Below, piece by piece: positions 8,382 to 17,140 of a DNA stretch of 34,887 bases; position 1 is the first letter of the stretch, and the number at the start of each line of letters is the position of its first letter. The DNA is taken from NCBI GenBank assembly GCA_029007825.1, contig JAQXIO010000021.1:1-34887 (forward strand), read 5' to 3'. The notes below the pieces were generated by a model. That model was not told the DNA's origin. It worked only from the letters and a program-made list of their open reading frames with translations, and did not search any database. Position numbers and translations under genes: made by a program. Source of the DNA: Bacteroidales bacterium (GTDB lineage Bacteria; Bacteroidota; Bacteroidia; Bacteroidales; JAQXIO01).

Positions 8382-9284
8382 TTACCAAAGTTTTTCAGGA
8401 TATTCACCTTTCTCAATCAAGGCTTTTATTTTATCGACCACCCCCTGACGATCAGCGGCATAAGTCACGCCAAACCACTTGCTGGGCGTATCCAATACCT
8501 TTACTTTTACCTTATCATTCACTATAAGATAATTTACCATAAGCGGAATAAAGAATTCTGCTTTAATATTACCTTCATTTTCACGCAAAAATGTAGCAAA
8601 ATAGTCTTCAGAATATTTGAAATAATCGGGAGTAAAGCCCCACATATTCATAGAAACAGGAGTATTATCGCCGATAGCCACCCATTTATCGTTTTCATCT
8701 TTATATTGTACTTTGCCGTCAATACGCTCGATCTGCGTACGCTCTACCACCCCAGTAAGGTATCCTTCCGCATTCGTTTCACATATGCCACGGGCAACGG
8801 AACCACTTTCAGAAAGAGTATTGCCTACCCGGTAACCTATCATACAGTAATCATTTTTCTTACCTTCCAATTTAGAGAGATAATCGGCAAGGATTGCATA
8901 ACTTTCACGTCCGTAAAAGTCATCGGCATTAATTACAGCAAAAGGTTCTTTAATAACATCTTTAGCCATCAGTACGGCATGGTTGGTGCCCCAAGGCTTT
9001 ACTCGTTCTGGATTAACCGTAAACCCTTCCGGAAGCTTATCCAATTCCTGAAATACCAGCTCAACGGGTATTTTATGCTCATATTTACTCAGGACTTTTT
9101 CCCTGAAATCTTTTTCAAAAGTACTGCGAATAACAAAAACTACCTTTCCAAATCCGCCTCTTTCAGCGTCGAAAATAGAATAATCCATAATGGTTTCGCC
9201 ATTGGGACCCAGCCCGTCCAGCTGTTTTAATCCACCGTAACGGCTACCCATACCAGCCGCTAAAACATAAAGTGTTGGTTTCAT
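8382..9284 (-). CDS. Sugar-phosphate nucleotidyltransferase family protein
   Basis: 300 residues with the nucleotidyltransferase (GT-A-like) fold. The N-terminal signature LAAGMGSRYGG (8-18) with Lys20 binds the NTP; the INADDFYG segment carries the metal-binding Asp pair. The length and sequence match the Bacteroidota proteins usually labelled nucleotidyltransferase, near glucose-1-phosphate thymidylyl/uridylyltransferases. It probably makes a nucleotide-activated sugar in the cytoplasm; the exact sugar and nucleotide cannot be assigned. It is monocistronic, with a consensus promoter 31 bp upstream of the ATG and a shared terminator downstream. Confidence 0.85.
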   Translation of the reverse strand: MKPTLYVLAAGMGSRYGGLKQLDGLGPNGETIMDYSIFDAERGGFGKVVFVIRSTFEKDFREKVLSKYEHKIPVELVFQELDKLPEGFTVNPERVKPWGTNHAVLMAKDVIKEPFAVINADDFYGRESYAILADYLSKLEGKKNDYCMIGYRVGNTLSESGSVARGICETNAEGYLTGVVERTQIERIDGKVQYKDENDKWVAIGDNTPVSMNMWGFTPDYFKYSEDYFATFLRENEGNIKAEFFIPLMVNYLIVNDKVKVKVLDTPSKWFGVTYAADRQGVVDKIKALIEKGEYPEKLW

Positions 9285-9314
9285 CTTTCCTGTTTGTTAA
9301 TTAAAAAACTGGTG

Positions 9315-9346
9315 CAAATGTACAACAAATAATCAAAAATGAACAA
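9315..9346 (-). promoter_or_regulatory. Promoter of the nucleotidyltransferase gene
   Basis: On the minus strand, TTG (9346-9344), a 21-nt spacer and TACATTTG (9322-9315) match the Bacteroidota consensus; the predicted start near 9308 leaves a leader of about 24 nt. Confidence 0.7.
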
Positions 9347-9382
9347 CCCTGCTTTACGCTTCATGAAAATGAAAAACTTTCT

Positions 9383-9390
9383 TATATTTG
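9383..9390 (+). promoter_or_regulatory. -7 box upstream of the efflux leader region
   Basis: TATATTTG fits TAnnTTTG exactly. The -33 region has no clear TTG at the right distance. It is the only good plus-strand box between 9285 and the efflux adaptor gene at 9938. Confidence 0.5.
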
Positions 9391-9415
9391 CATAGCATTA
9401 GCAGTTTCAGGTATT

Positions 9416-9817
9416 ATGTCAAAATCTTTACATCTGGAAAAAAACGGAACTTATCCTCTTTTTCTACGGCTGTCACTTCTGTGCCTGGCTTTATTCCTGC
9501 AAATATATGCATGGGGAAGCGTAGCAGAAGACGATTTTGCCTTTCCTCATATCAGAGGCATCGATCTTGTTGATTCCCAATGCCTGATTCCTTCTGTTTT
9601 CGGAGATCATGCTTCGTCTATACGCAAAACCGATTTCAGAAGAACCCTTAAACCCATCGTTGTAAAAATGATCGATTCCCAATGTTTTTATTTCATTGCT
9701 TTTTCCTTCTACACAAAATCTGTAAATTCTGAGAAACCTCCTTTCTCTTATTTTCCAAGTATTTTCTCTTTAAAAAATGCAGACGCTCTTCATCATTTCT
9801 GCATATTGAGAATCTAA
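9416..9817 (+). CDS. Possible small exported protein of unknown function (efflux leader)
   Basis: 133 codons from an ATG 26 nt after a -7 box. The N-terminus looks like a signal or membrane segment (LRLSLLCLALFLQIYAWGS, residues 18-36); the remainder is mixed polar and aromatic with a DSQC motif occurring twice (residues 53-56 and 87-90, from an 11-bp DNA repeat GATTCCCAATG). A hairpin with a short T run follows 20 bp after the stop, so promoter, frame and terminator form a tidy unit. Against it: no recognisable family and poor codon character. It could be a genuine small gene or a leader of the efflux operon that is not translated. Confidence 0.38.
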   Translation: MSKSLHLEKNGTYPLFLRLSLLCLALFLQIYAWGSVAEDDFAFPHIRGIDLVDSQCLIPSVFGDHASSIRKTDFRRTLKPIVVKMIDSQCFYFIAFSFYTKSVNSEKPPFSYFPSIFSLKNADALHHFCILRI

Positions 9818-9837
9818 TAAAACTATCCGATATTTCT

Positions 9838-9870
9838 CTTTTTTCCTTCGCTCCGAAGAAGAAAAGTTTT
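9838..9870 (+). terminator. Terminator or attenuator hairpin before the efflux operon
   Basis: CTTTTTTCCTTCG pairs with CGAAGAAGAAAAG around a CTC loop (13 positions, one mismatch and one G-T), followed by TTTT. It lies 68 bp before the adaptor gene. As no other promoter was found in that 68 bp, it may act as an attenuator. Confidence 0.5.
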
Positions 9871-9937
9871 ATAAAACGTGTGTTTATACATCCGGTTTTA
9901 TCAATATTTCGCAGATAATTTATAATTTATTTCATTT

Positions 9938-11092
9938 ATGAGATTTTTAAGAATAAACAAACTTTATTTTTACGGATTATTGTGTTTTGCAGTTACCTCC
10001 TGCAATAGTCCGGAAGGACAACAAAGTAAAAAGGGCCATCATGTGCCGGTTACGGTCATTACCCCGAAATCAATCGATATGCCCGAAACTTTCGTTGCTG
10101 ACGTACAGGCTGTACAATTCGTCGAAATAAAAGCAAAAGTCGAAGGTTTTGTACAGGAAATATGTGTAGATGAAGGACAACGGGTTCACAAGGGACAAGT
10201 CCTGTTCCGTCTCAGTTCCATAGAATATACAGAAGACGTAAAACGTGCCACAGCGAATCTTAAACAGGCCCAAGTAAAGGTGAGGATGGCCGATTATGAA
10301 ATAGACCGTCTGAAACGCCTGGTCGATAAAAAGATCATATCCAAAGTAAGACTCGATCTTGCCTATGCCGACCGTGAAGTAGCAGAATCGGAGGTACAAC
10401 AAGCTAAGTCTCAGTTACAAAATGCACAAACGCATTTATCCTACACCATTATAACATCTCCCGTTAACGGGATTATCGACCGTATCCCCTATAAAACCGG
10501 TAGTCTCGTATCACCAGGCAATTTATTGACAACGGTAACGAACGTATCGGAAGTATTTGCCTATTTCAAAGTGAACGAAAGCCAGTATCTCAAATATAAA
10601 CGGAATATGCTGGAAGGAGATGAGTTTGCCGGTATGGGTGATATAACCCTGATTCTTTCTGATGGAAGTATTTATCCGTACAAAGGACGGGTGGAAACGA
10701 TTGAAGGCGATTTTGAGCGAAGCACAGGTTCTATTGCATTCCGTGCCCGTTTTCCGAACCCGGACGGTTTACTGAAACACGGAGTGACAGGAAAAGTAAG
10801 ATTGCAGAGCCGTATGGACGACATATTCCTTATTCCCCATAAATCTACATTCGAAATACAGGATTTTACTTACGTATATGTTGTAGATAGTACTAATACC
10901 GTGAAGGTAAGGAGTTTTGTCCCTCTTGCGCGTTATGGGAATTTCTATGTATCACAGGATTTCGATAACAGTGTTTCGATTGTATATGAAGGCGTACAGA
11001 CCGTAAAGGATGGAATGCATATCGTTCCCGATACCGTCGACTTTACAAGTATTGTGAGTGAGCTTAATTTTCCACAGGATACTAACCGATAA
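9938..11092 (+). CDS. RND efflux periplasmic adaptor (membrane fusion protein)
   Basis: 384 residues, AcrA/MexA/HlyD-type adaptor. It begins with a lipoprotein signal (AVTSC, Cys22), so it is tethered to the inner membrane. In order: a first half-lipoyl/barrel strand set (VEIKAKVEGFVQEICVDEGQRVHKGQVLF, about 60-90), an alpha-helical hairpin rich in Lys, Glu and Gln (about 98-165), the second half-lipoyl segment (SPVNGIIDRIPYKTGSLVSPG), then beta-barrel and membrane-proximal domains to about 350. It bridges the inner-membrane pump to the outer-membrane channel. It is first in a three-gene operon, 11 bp before the pump gene. No local regulator gene is present. Confidence 0.95.
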   Translation: MRFLRINKLYFYGLLCFAVTSCNSPEGQQSKKGHHVPVTVITPKSIDMPETFVADVQAVQFVEIKAKVEGFVQEICVDEGQRVHKGQVLFRLSSIEYTEDVKRATANLKQAQVKVRMADYEIDRLKRLVDKKIISKVRLDLAYADREVAESEVQQAKSQLQNAQTHLSYTIITSPVNGIIDRIPYKTGSLVSPGNLLTTVTNVSEVFAYFKVNESQYLKYKRNMLEGDEFAGMGDITLILSDGSIYPYKGRVETIEGDFERSTGSIAFRARFPNPDGLLKHGVTGKVRLQSRMDDIFLIPHKSTFEIQDFTYVYVVDSTNTVKVRSFVPLARYGNFYVSQDFDNSVSIVYEGVQTVKDGMHIVPDTVDFTSIVSELNFPQDTNR

Positions 11093-11103
11093 TTGTCCGA
11101 CCT

Positions 11104-14100
11104 ATGTTTGAACTATTCATACGCCGCCCTATCATGGCGTCTGTGATCTCGGTAATGATCACACTTTTGGGACTGATGGCTATCGGCTCGTTACCTATTA
11201 CACAGTTTCCCGATATCGTTCCTCCTTCCGTAACCGTAACGGCCCGTTATACCGGAGCAAATGCCGAAGTTATGGCGAAAACCGTGGCAACACCCCTCGA
11301 ACGTGCCATAAACGGCGTTCCGGGAATGAGTTACATGACAACGGTATGTACCAATGACGGTTTTTCCCTCACTACTATCTATTTCAAGGTGGGTACCGAT
11401 CCGGACGTTGCATCGGTTAATGTTCAGAATCGTGTGACAACCGTTCTGGACGAATTGCCGGAAGAGGTTATCAGAGCCGGTGTAGTAACGGAAAAAGAGG
11501 TTAACAGTATGCTTATGTATCTGAACATCATGAGTTCCGATACGGCGCAAAGTGAACGTTTCGTTTACAATTTTGCGGATATCAATATATTACCGGAGTT
11601 GAAGCGAATCGACGGTGTCGGCTTCGCACAGATTATGGGTAGCCGGGATTATGCTATGCGTGTATGGCTGAAACCCGACCGGATGGCTTCTTATAATCTT
11701 TCACCGCAGGATATCACAGATGCTATCCGCGCACAGAATGTCGAAGCAGCACCAGGCAAAACCGGTATCAGTTCGGACAAACTGCCCCAAATGTTGCAAT
11801 ATGTGCTTCGCTATACCGGTAAATTCAGCACCCCGTCCGAATATGGAGAAATCGTACTGAAGGCATTGCCCGACGGCTCTCTGCTACGTTTAAGGGATGT
11901 TGCAGATATCGAATTCGATTCACAGGATTACAGTATGGTATCGATGACGGACGGACGTCCTTCTGCCGCAATTATGATAAAACAACGGCCGGGCTCCAAT
12001 GCCCGCGATGTAATTGCAAACGTGAAGGCGAAAATGGAAGAGTTGCAAGAGAGCTCTTTCGCCCCCGGCATGTCGTATAATATATCGTACGATGTATCGC
12101 GTTTCCTCGATGCTTCCATTGCCGAAGTTTTAAAAACCTTACTGGAAGCATTCCTTCTGGTATCGGTCGTAGTATTCCTTTTCTTACAGGATTGGCGATC
12201 TACGCTTATTCCGGCTATTGCCGTTCCGGTTTCGCTTATCGGTACCTTCTTCTTTATGCAGATGCTCGGCTTCTCTATCAATCTTCTGACTTTATTTGCT
12301 CTTGTGCTGGCAATCGGTATTGTCGTCGATAATGCGATTGTAGTAGTAGAGGCGGTGCATGTAAAAATGCACGATGAAGGTTTATCACCGAAAGATGCGT
12401 CGATTGCCGCAATACGCGAAATCGGAGGCGCAATTATAGCAATTACGCTGGTGATGTCGGCTGTATTCGTCCCTGTCGGATTTATGTCCGGAACAGTAGG
12501 AATTTTCTATCGCCAGTTTTCATTAACTCTCGCTGTTGCTATCGTTATTTCCGGAGTAAATGCACTTACTCTCTCTCCTGCCCTATGTGCTTTATTCCTA
12601 AAAGCACCTGATAAAGAGCATACTAAAAAAGGAATATTACACCGTTTCTTTAACGGATTTAATCATTATTACAATAAAATATCCGGAGGATACCGCAATT
12701 CTCTCAGTCGTTTTCTCGGGCGAAAAAGTCTGACTTATATCCTTCTTATCCTGTTTTTCGCAGCTACGTGGGGTATGAGTTCTATTCTTCCCAGCGGGTT
12801 CATTCCCAATGAAGATCAGGGCATGATCTATGTGAATGTTACGACACCTCCCGGTGCTACGCTGGAACGCAGTGAGTCTGTATTGAATAAGGTACAGGCT
12901 GCACTCTTACCGTTCGAAGAGGTAGAGAGCGTATCCACTCTGGCGGGCTATAGCTTAATGACCGAAACGGCAGGTGCTTCGTACGGAATGGGTATGATTA
13001 ACCTAACAAAATGGGAAGACCGTGACATGGGTGCGGAAGAGCTGGCTAAGGTCTTTGCTGACCGGACTTCTCATATTAAAGACGCTGAAATTCAGTTTTT
13101 CCTTCCTCCCACTGTTCCCGGATTCGGTAATGCCAGCGGATTCGAACTTCGTCTGCAAGACAAAACAGGCGGAACTTTTATAGAAACAGCAGAGGTCACG
13201 AACGAATTTATCGAAGCTCTGAACAAGCGTCCCGAACTGCAAGGTGTGTATACCGGATTTAATCCCGAATTTCCCCAATACCTTTTGCATGTAGATCTGG
13301 ACAAAGCTGCGAAATTGGGTGTATCGGTAGAATCATCGATGGAGACACTACAATCGTTTATCGGTAGTTTTTACTCTTCTAATTTCATACGTTTCGGACA
13401 AATGTATAAAGTAATGATTCAGGCAGCCCCCGAATACCGTATGTCACCGGAAGATGTTTTCGGACTTTACGCAAAAAATAAAGATGGAAATATGGTGCCT
13501 TATTCTAATTTCATGAGCATTGAAAGAGTTTACGGACCGGAGCAGGTTACGCGCTATAATATGTTCACGTCTGCAATGATAAACGGAGAACCCGCTCCCG
13601 GCTTCAGCTCGGGCGATGCAATCAGGGCTGTCGAAGAAACAGCTCGTGAAATGTTGCCCCGCGGATACAGCATCGAGTGGTCAGGCGTAGCACGCGAAGA
13701 GATCGAATCCGGCAACCAAGCTATTTTCATCTTCATGATTTGCCTTTTATTCGTTTATCTTTTGTTGGCAGCTCAATATGAAAGTCTGTTATTACCATTA
13801 CCTGTGATCCTCTCTCTGCCAGCCGGAGTCTTCGGCTCGTTCCTGTTCCTTAAACTGGTAGGACTGGAAAATAATATCTATGCGCAGGTAGCTCTCGTCA
13901 TGCTTATCGGATTGTTGGGTAAAAATGCCATTCTTATTATAGAAATGGCTATCCAGAGCAGAAACAAGGGAATGGGAATCCTGGATGCAGCCTTAACAGG
14001 TGCAGAAAGCCGCCTACGCCCGATCCTGATGACCTCTTTTGCATTTATCTGCGGCCTGATACCTCTTACCATTGCCTCGGGTGCAGGAGCTTTAGGAAAC

Positions 14101-14235
14101 CGTTCGATCGGTACCGCCGCTGCCGGAGGTATGCTGATCGGTACATTGGCAGGGGTATTCCTTATACCTGGACTTTATTGCATTTTCGAAACAATTGCAG
14201 ATCATTACAAACAAAAAAAATTGAAACAGAAATGA
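11104..14235 (+). CDS. RND efflux pump, inner-membrane permease (HAE1 family)
   Basis: 1043 residues, the normal length of AcrB/MexB-type drug/proton antiporters. The N-terminal FIRRPIMASVISVMITLLG is the usual first membrane helix; twelve membrane segments with two large periplasmic loops are expected. In helix 4 the proton-relay region reads GIVVDNAIVVVEAV: the first Asp (Asp409) is kept, while the second, equivalent to AcrB Asp408, is Asn410, a variant also seen in other Bacteroidota pumps as far as I recall. The relay lysine is present in LLGKNAILIIE. Substrate specificity cannot be inferred. Its last 4 bp overlap the outer-membrane channel gene (ATGA), giving translational coupling. Confidence 0.96.
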   Translation: MFELFIRRPIMASVISVMITLLGLMAIGSLPITQFPDIVPPSVTVTARYTGANAEVMAKTVATPLERAINGVPGMSYMTTVCTNDGFSLTTIYFKVGTDPDVASVNVQNRVTTVLDELPEEVIRAGVVTEKEVNSMLMYLNIMSSDTAQSERFVYNFADINILPELKRIDGVGFAQIMGSRDYAMRVWLKPDRMASYNLSPQDITDAIRAQNVEAAPGKTGISSDKLPQMLQYVLRYTGKFSTPSEYGEIVLKALPDGSLLRLRDVADIEFDSQDYSMVSMTDGRPSAAIMIKQRPGSNARDVIANVKAKMEELQESSFAPGMSYNISYDVSRFLDASIAEVLKTLLEAFLLVSVVVFLFLQDWRSTLIPAIAVPVSLIGTFFFMQMLGFSINLLTLFALVLAIGIVVDNAIVVVEAVHVKMHDEGLSPKDASIAAIREIGGAIIAITLVMSAVFVPVGFMSGTVGIFYRQFSLTLAVAIVISGVNALTLSPALCALFLKAPDKEHTKKGILHRFFNGFNHYYNKISGGYRNSLSRFLGRKSLTYILLILFFAATWGMSSILPSGFIPNEDQGMIYVNVTTPPGATLERSESVLNKVQAALLPFEEVESVSTLAGYSLMTETAGASYGMGMINLTKWEDRDMGAEELAKVFADRTSHIKDAEIQFFLPPTVPGFGNASGFELRLQDKTGGTFIETAEVTNEFIEALNKRPELQGVYTGFNPEFPQYLLHVDLDKAAKLGVSVESSMETLQSFIGSFYSSNFIRFGQMYKVMIQAAPEYRMSPEDVFGLYAKNKDGNMVPYSNFMSIERVYGPEQVTRYNMFTSAMINGEPAPGFSSGDAIRAVEETAREMLPRGYSIEWSGVAREEIESGNQAIFIFMICLLFVYLLLAAQYESLLLPLPVILSLPAGVFGSFLFLKLVGLENNIYAQVALVMLIGLLGKNAILIIEMAIQSRNKGMGILDAALTGAESRLRPILMTSFAFICGLIPLTIASGAGALGNRSIGTAAAGGMLIGTLAGVFLIPGLYCIFETIADHYKQKKLKQK

Positions 14236-15689
14236 TAAAATATCTCAGATATATAGTTATTCTCTCTTTTCCGGTTGCCTGCTGTTCTTTTCTGTTTACA
14301 GGATGCAAAACGATTACTATTTCACCCGAGGAACAAGCCAAGGTGCCTGATTCTTACACGGAAAACAGAGACACGACAAATATAGCGACAATTGCATGGA
14401 AACGTTTTTTCCCCGATACGTTATTGCAAAACTACATAGCTACGGCTTTATCGGGCAATTTATCGTTCCAGAAAAGTTTGGAACGTATACAGTTGGCACA
14501 ATCGTCTTTAAAAGTAGCCAAAGGGTCGCTGTTTCCCGACGTGAATATCGGTTTGAATGCAGGATTACAACGTTTCGGGGATTTCACTATGGATGGTGTA
14601 GGAAACAGCGAAACCAATAACACAGCGGGACTTGCAGAGGACAAACATATTCCGAATCCATACAGTAATTTCGCATTAGGTATCGGGTTCAGCTGGGAAA
14701 TCGACTTATGGGGTAAGCTGACAAATAAAAAACGGGCGGCATTATCGCGTTGGATGGCATCACAGGAGGCCGCTCGCCTTGTACAAACAGAACTGATCGC
14801 CCAGGTCGCTACCTGCTATTTCGAACTGGTGGGACTCGACAGACGCGAGGCCGTATTGAAACAGACCATAGAGCAATCGGAACATGCCCGGGATCTGGCT
14901 ATAGAACTGAAAGAGGCCGGAAATGAAAATCAACTTGCGGTAGACCAGTTCGAATCACTCGTTTTATCTCTCAAAGGTGAATTGCTTTTTAACAATCAGG
15001 AGATAAAAGCAAGAGAAACGGCTCTCTCTTACCTGATGGGTCAATTTCCGTTATCTATAAAACGTATCTCTTATGAAGATTTACAAAAACTGGATTTCCC
15101 AATAAACGAAGGTATCCCGGCACAGCTGTTGCAATACCGGCCCGATATACGTGAAGCGGAATTGGAACTGCTGGCCAGTAAAGCCGATGTAGCTTCTGCC
15201 AAAGCTTCATTTTTTCCTTCGTTGGTGTTAGGCGGCAGTGGCGGGTTCAATAGTTTCGATGCTGCAAAATGGTTCGTATCCCCCGCTTCCCTCGTCTATG
15301 ATATCAGCGCCGGACTGACTGCTCCGTTGTTTCAGCAGAACCGAATAAGAGCTATGTGGAAAAGCGCAAAAAGCAATCAGCGCATAGCTTTGCTCAATTA
15401 CCATGAACAAGTGCTTGTCGCTTATAACGAAGTTATCAATGCTCTGATGGAATACGAAAGCACGGCAAGCCGTCTGCATTACAAAAATGAAGAGGTTAAA
15501 ATACATATTCGTTCCGTAGAGAGTGCAGAAGAGTTATTCAAATTAAACTTTGCCGGTTATCTGGAAGTCCTGACAGCACAGGAAAAATTGCTGAAAGGTG
15601 AACTGGAGCAACTCGACCTGAATACGATGTATTGCATCAACCACGTAAAGCTTTACCGTGCATTGGGCGGCGGATGGATAGAAGAATAA
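14232..15689 (+). CDS. Outer-membrane efflux lipoprotein (TolC/OprM/NodT family)
   Basis: 485 residues using the ATG at 14232, which overlaps the pump gene's TGA. A longer frame opens at 14178, but it lies inside the pump gene and would place an implausible tail before the signal peptide. The chosen start yields a lipoprotein signal with lipobox FTGC (Cys25). Two internally similar outer-membrane-efflux repeats are visible, each with long amphipathic helices (about 75-260 and 285-480), with YRPDIREAELELLASKADVASAKASFFPSL being the typical second-repeat signature. It forms the trimeric exit duct of the pump encoded upstream. Confidence 0.94.
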   Translation: MIKYLRYIVILSFPVACCSFLFTGCKTITISPEEQAKVPDSYTENRDTTNIATIAWKRFFPDTLLQNYIATALSGNLSFQKSLERIQLAQSSLKVAKGSLFPDVNIGLNAGLQRFGDFTMDGVGNSETNNTAGLAEDKHIPNPYSNFALGIGFSWEIDLWGKLTNKKRAALSRWMASQEAARLVQTELIAQVATCYFELVGLDRREAVLKQTIEQSEHARDLAIELKEAGNENQLAVDQFESLVLSLKGELLFNNQEIKARETALSYLMGQFPLSIKRISYEDLQKLDFPINEGIPAQLLQYRPDIREAELELLASKADVASAKASFFPSLVLGGSGGFNSFDAAKWFVSPASLVYDISAGLTAPLFQQNRIRAMWKSAKSNQRIALLNYHEQVLVAYNEVINALMEYESTASRLHYKNEEVKIHIRSVESAEELFKLNFAGYLEVLTAQEKLLKGELEQLDLNTMYCINHVKLYRALGGGWIEE

Positions 15690-15723
15690 TTATCTTTGCC
15701 CCAAAAATAAAGATAGACGGTAT

Positions 15724-15765
15724 CCTGAGGGCATAGGCTTCAGATTTATTTGCCCATGCTCTCAG
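15724..15765 (+). repeat. Inverted repeat straddling the cyclophilin -33 box
   Basis: CCTGAGGGCAT (15724-15734) pairs with ATGCTCTCAGG (15755-15765) with one G-T pair; the loop holds the TTTG of the cyclophilin promoter. There is no T tract, so it is more likely a regulatory or DNA-binding element than a terminator, though it lies just behind the efflux operon. Confidence 0.4.
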
Positions 15766-15780
15766 GGTGCATTATCTTTG
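15749..15780 (+). promoter_or_regulatory. Promoter of the cyclophilin gene
   Basis: TTTG (15749-15752), 20-nt spacer, TATCTTTG (15773-15780): a full consensus match. It rules out the upstream TTG at 15778 as start codon, since that lies within the -7 box. Confidence 0.8.
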
Positions 15781-15798
15781 TACGAAATAAACCGTAAT

Positions 15799-16569
15799 AT
15801 GGAAAAGAAAACAGAAAAAGAGACACTGGTACGTATCGAAACGCCATTGGGAAATATTGTCGTAAAACTTTACAACGACACGCCTAAGCACAGAGATAAT
15901 TTTCTTAGATTGGTAAGAGAAGGCTTTTATAAAGATCTTCTATTCCATCGTGTTATAGAGGGCTTTATGATTCAGGGAGGAGATCCGGAATCGAAAAATG
16001 CGCCAAAAGACAAGATGTTGGGTTCCGGAGATCTGGGATATACGATTCCTGCCGAATTTGTTTATCCGGCCCGCTTCCATAAAAGAGGGGTGTTATCGGC
16101 AGCCCGTACCGGCGATGAAGTAAATCCTGAAAAAGAGTCGTCGGCATCGCAGTTTTACATTGTATGGGGCGATATTTACAACGAAGGGCAATTAAAACAA
16201 TTCGAACAGCAAAAGTTCCACGGTTTACAGCGGAAAATATTCGAACGTCTGCAGAAAGAGAACCGGGATAAAATCATGACTCTATACAAAAGCGGGCAAA
16301 AAGACGATATTCAAATACTAAAGGAAGAGTTGATCGCTAAAACCGAACTGGAAGCCGGAAAAAGAAAAGATGAGACCCAAATGACACCCGAGCAAATAGA
16401 AGTCTATACTAAAACAGGAGGAACACCGCACTTAGACGGCGAATACACTGTTTTCGGAGAAGTTGTGGAAGGTCTGGACGTCGTGGAAAAAATTCAGTCA
16501 GTAAAGACTAATAAACAGGATCGTCCTCTCGAAGATATTACTATGAATATCTCTGTTATCGAAGAATAA
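15799..16569 (+). CDS. Cyclophilin-type peptidyl-prolyl cis-trans isomerase with helical insert
   Basis: 256 residues from the ATG at 15799. The cyclophilin signature FHRVIEGFMIQGGDP (49-63, catalytic Arg51) and ASQFYIVWGD (116-125) are clear, and GGTPHLDGEYTVFGEVVEG completes the fold. Between them, residues about 126-205 form a charged Gln/Lys/Glu-rich helical insert not found in minimal cyclophilins but known in Bacteroidota members. No signal peptide is present, so it should act in the cytoplasm on folding of proline-containing proteins. It is monocistronic, with its own promoter and a terminator at 16730. Confidence 0.93.
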   Translation: MEKKTEKETLVRIETPLGNIVVKLYNDTPKHRDNFLRLVREGFYKDLLFHRVIEGFMIQGGDPESKNAPKDKMLGSGDLGYTIPAEFVYPARFHKRGVLSAARTGDEVNPEKESSASQFYIVWGDIYNEGQLKQFEQQKFHGLQRKIFERLQKENRDKIMTLYKSGQKDDIQILKEELIAKTELEAGKRKDETQMTPEQIEVYTKTGGTPHLDGEYTVFGEVVEGLDVVEKIQSVKTNKQDRPLEDITMNISVIEE

Positions 16570-17140
16570 GGATTTAATATAAGAACTATACGATATTATT
16601 TTCCTGCTATAGCAGAGACAACTGGCAACACAAAATAGTAAAGAACCATTTGAAACTGAAGGTTCACACTATAACCGGTTTTACCGTTCTTTATCTATTA
16701 TCCGTTTAAAATTAAGAGTTTCCGTTTCTAAAGAGTAACCTCAGAATCTGGTTACTCTTTTTTTTAGTTTCCGTAATTTTCACATGTAAATAAACGAAAA
16801 TCACATAGGCTGCACAGAAAAACAACGTAAAAAGAAAATATAACTTTATTGCCAGAACAAAAAATGCCAATTCCAAGTTTATATTAAACAGATAGCATTT
16901 ACGATGCCATCTTACTTTTTTGAAATCTTATGAGAGGGAGCAATAACAGACACGATTTTGCCAGTTCAATACTCTCGTGATCCATAATAATTTGTCATAG
17001 GAATTTATATCATAAGTTACGAGTATAACTTAGCTTTTTCCGTTTATCGCCGTATATATCCAATATTCGAAGCGGATAATAGCTGCAGACAGATAACAAG
17101 GAGATAAAATATCCGAAATACTGACATTAAATATTTAGAT
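16570..17140. other. Intergenic region between cyclophilin and flavoprotein genes
   Basis: 571 bp. It contains a 12-bp perfect palindrome CTGCTATAGCAG (16604-16615), a GAACC/GGTTC hairpin around 16644-16666, and a strong terminator (16730-16765) that may end the cyclophilin mRNA or a separate small RNA. The remaining 375 bp before 17141 are AT-rich; I see no convincing promoter box or ORF. Confidence 0.5.
16730..16765 (+). terminator. Rho-independent terminator
   Basis: An 11-bp perfect stem AAAGAGTAACC/GGTTACTCTTT with a 9-nt loop runs straight into eight T. It lies 161 bp after the cyclophilin stop. Confidence 0.88.

Noticed and set aside
8706..9230. 174-codon plus-strand frame
   Set aside because: Antisense to the nucleotidyltransferase gene, whose product is clearly conserved.
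9572..9685. Repeated 11-mer GATTCCCAATG within the 133-codon frame
   Set aside because: Only two short copies; not enough to call a repeat element.
14178..14231. 18-codon N-terminal extension of the outer-membrane channel gene
   Set aside because: Would put a polar tail before a well-formed lipoprotein signal peptide; the ATG at 14232 with an ATGA overlap is better.
16604..16615. 12-bp perfect palindrome CTGCTATAGCAG after the cyclophilin gene
   Set aside because: Single, short and without promoter context; could be chance in AT-rich DNA.
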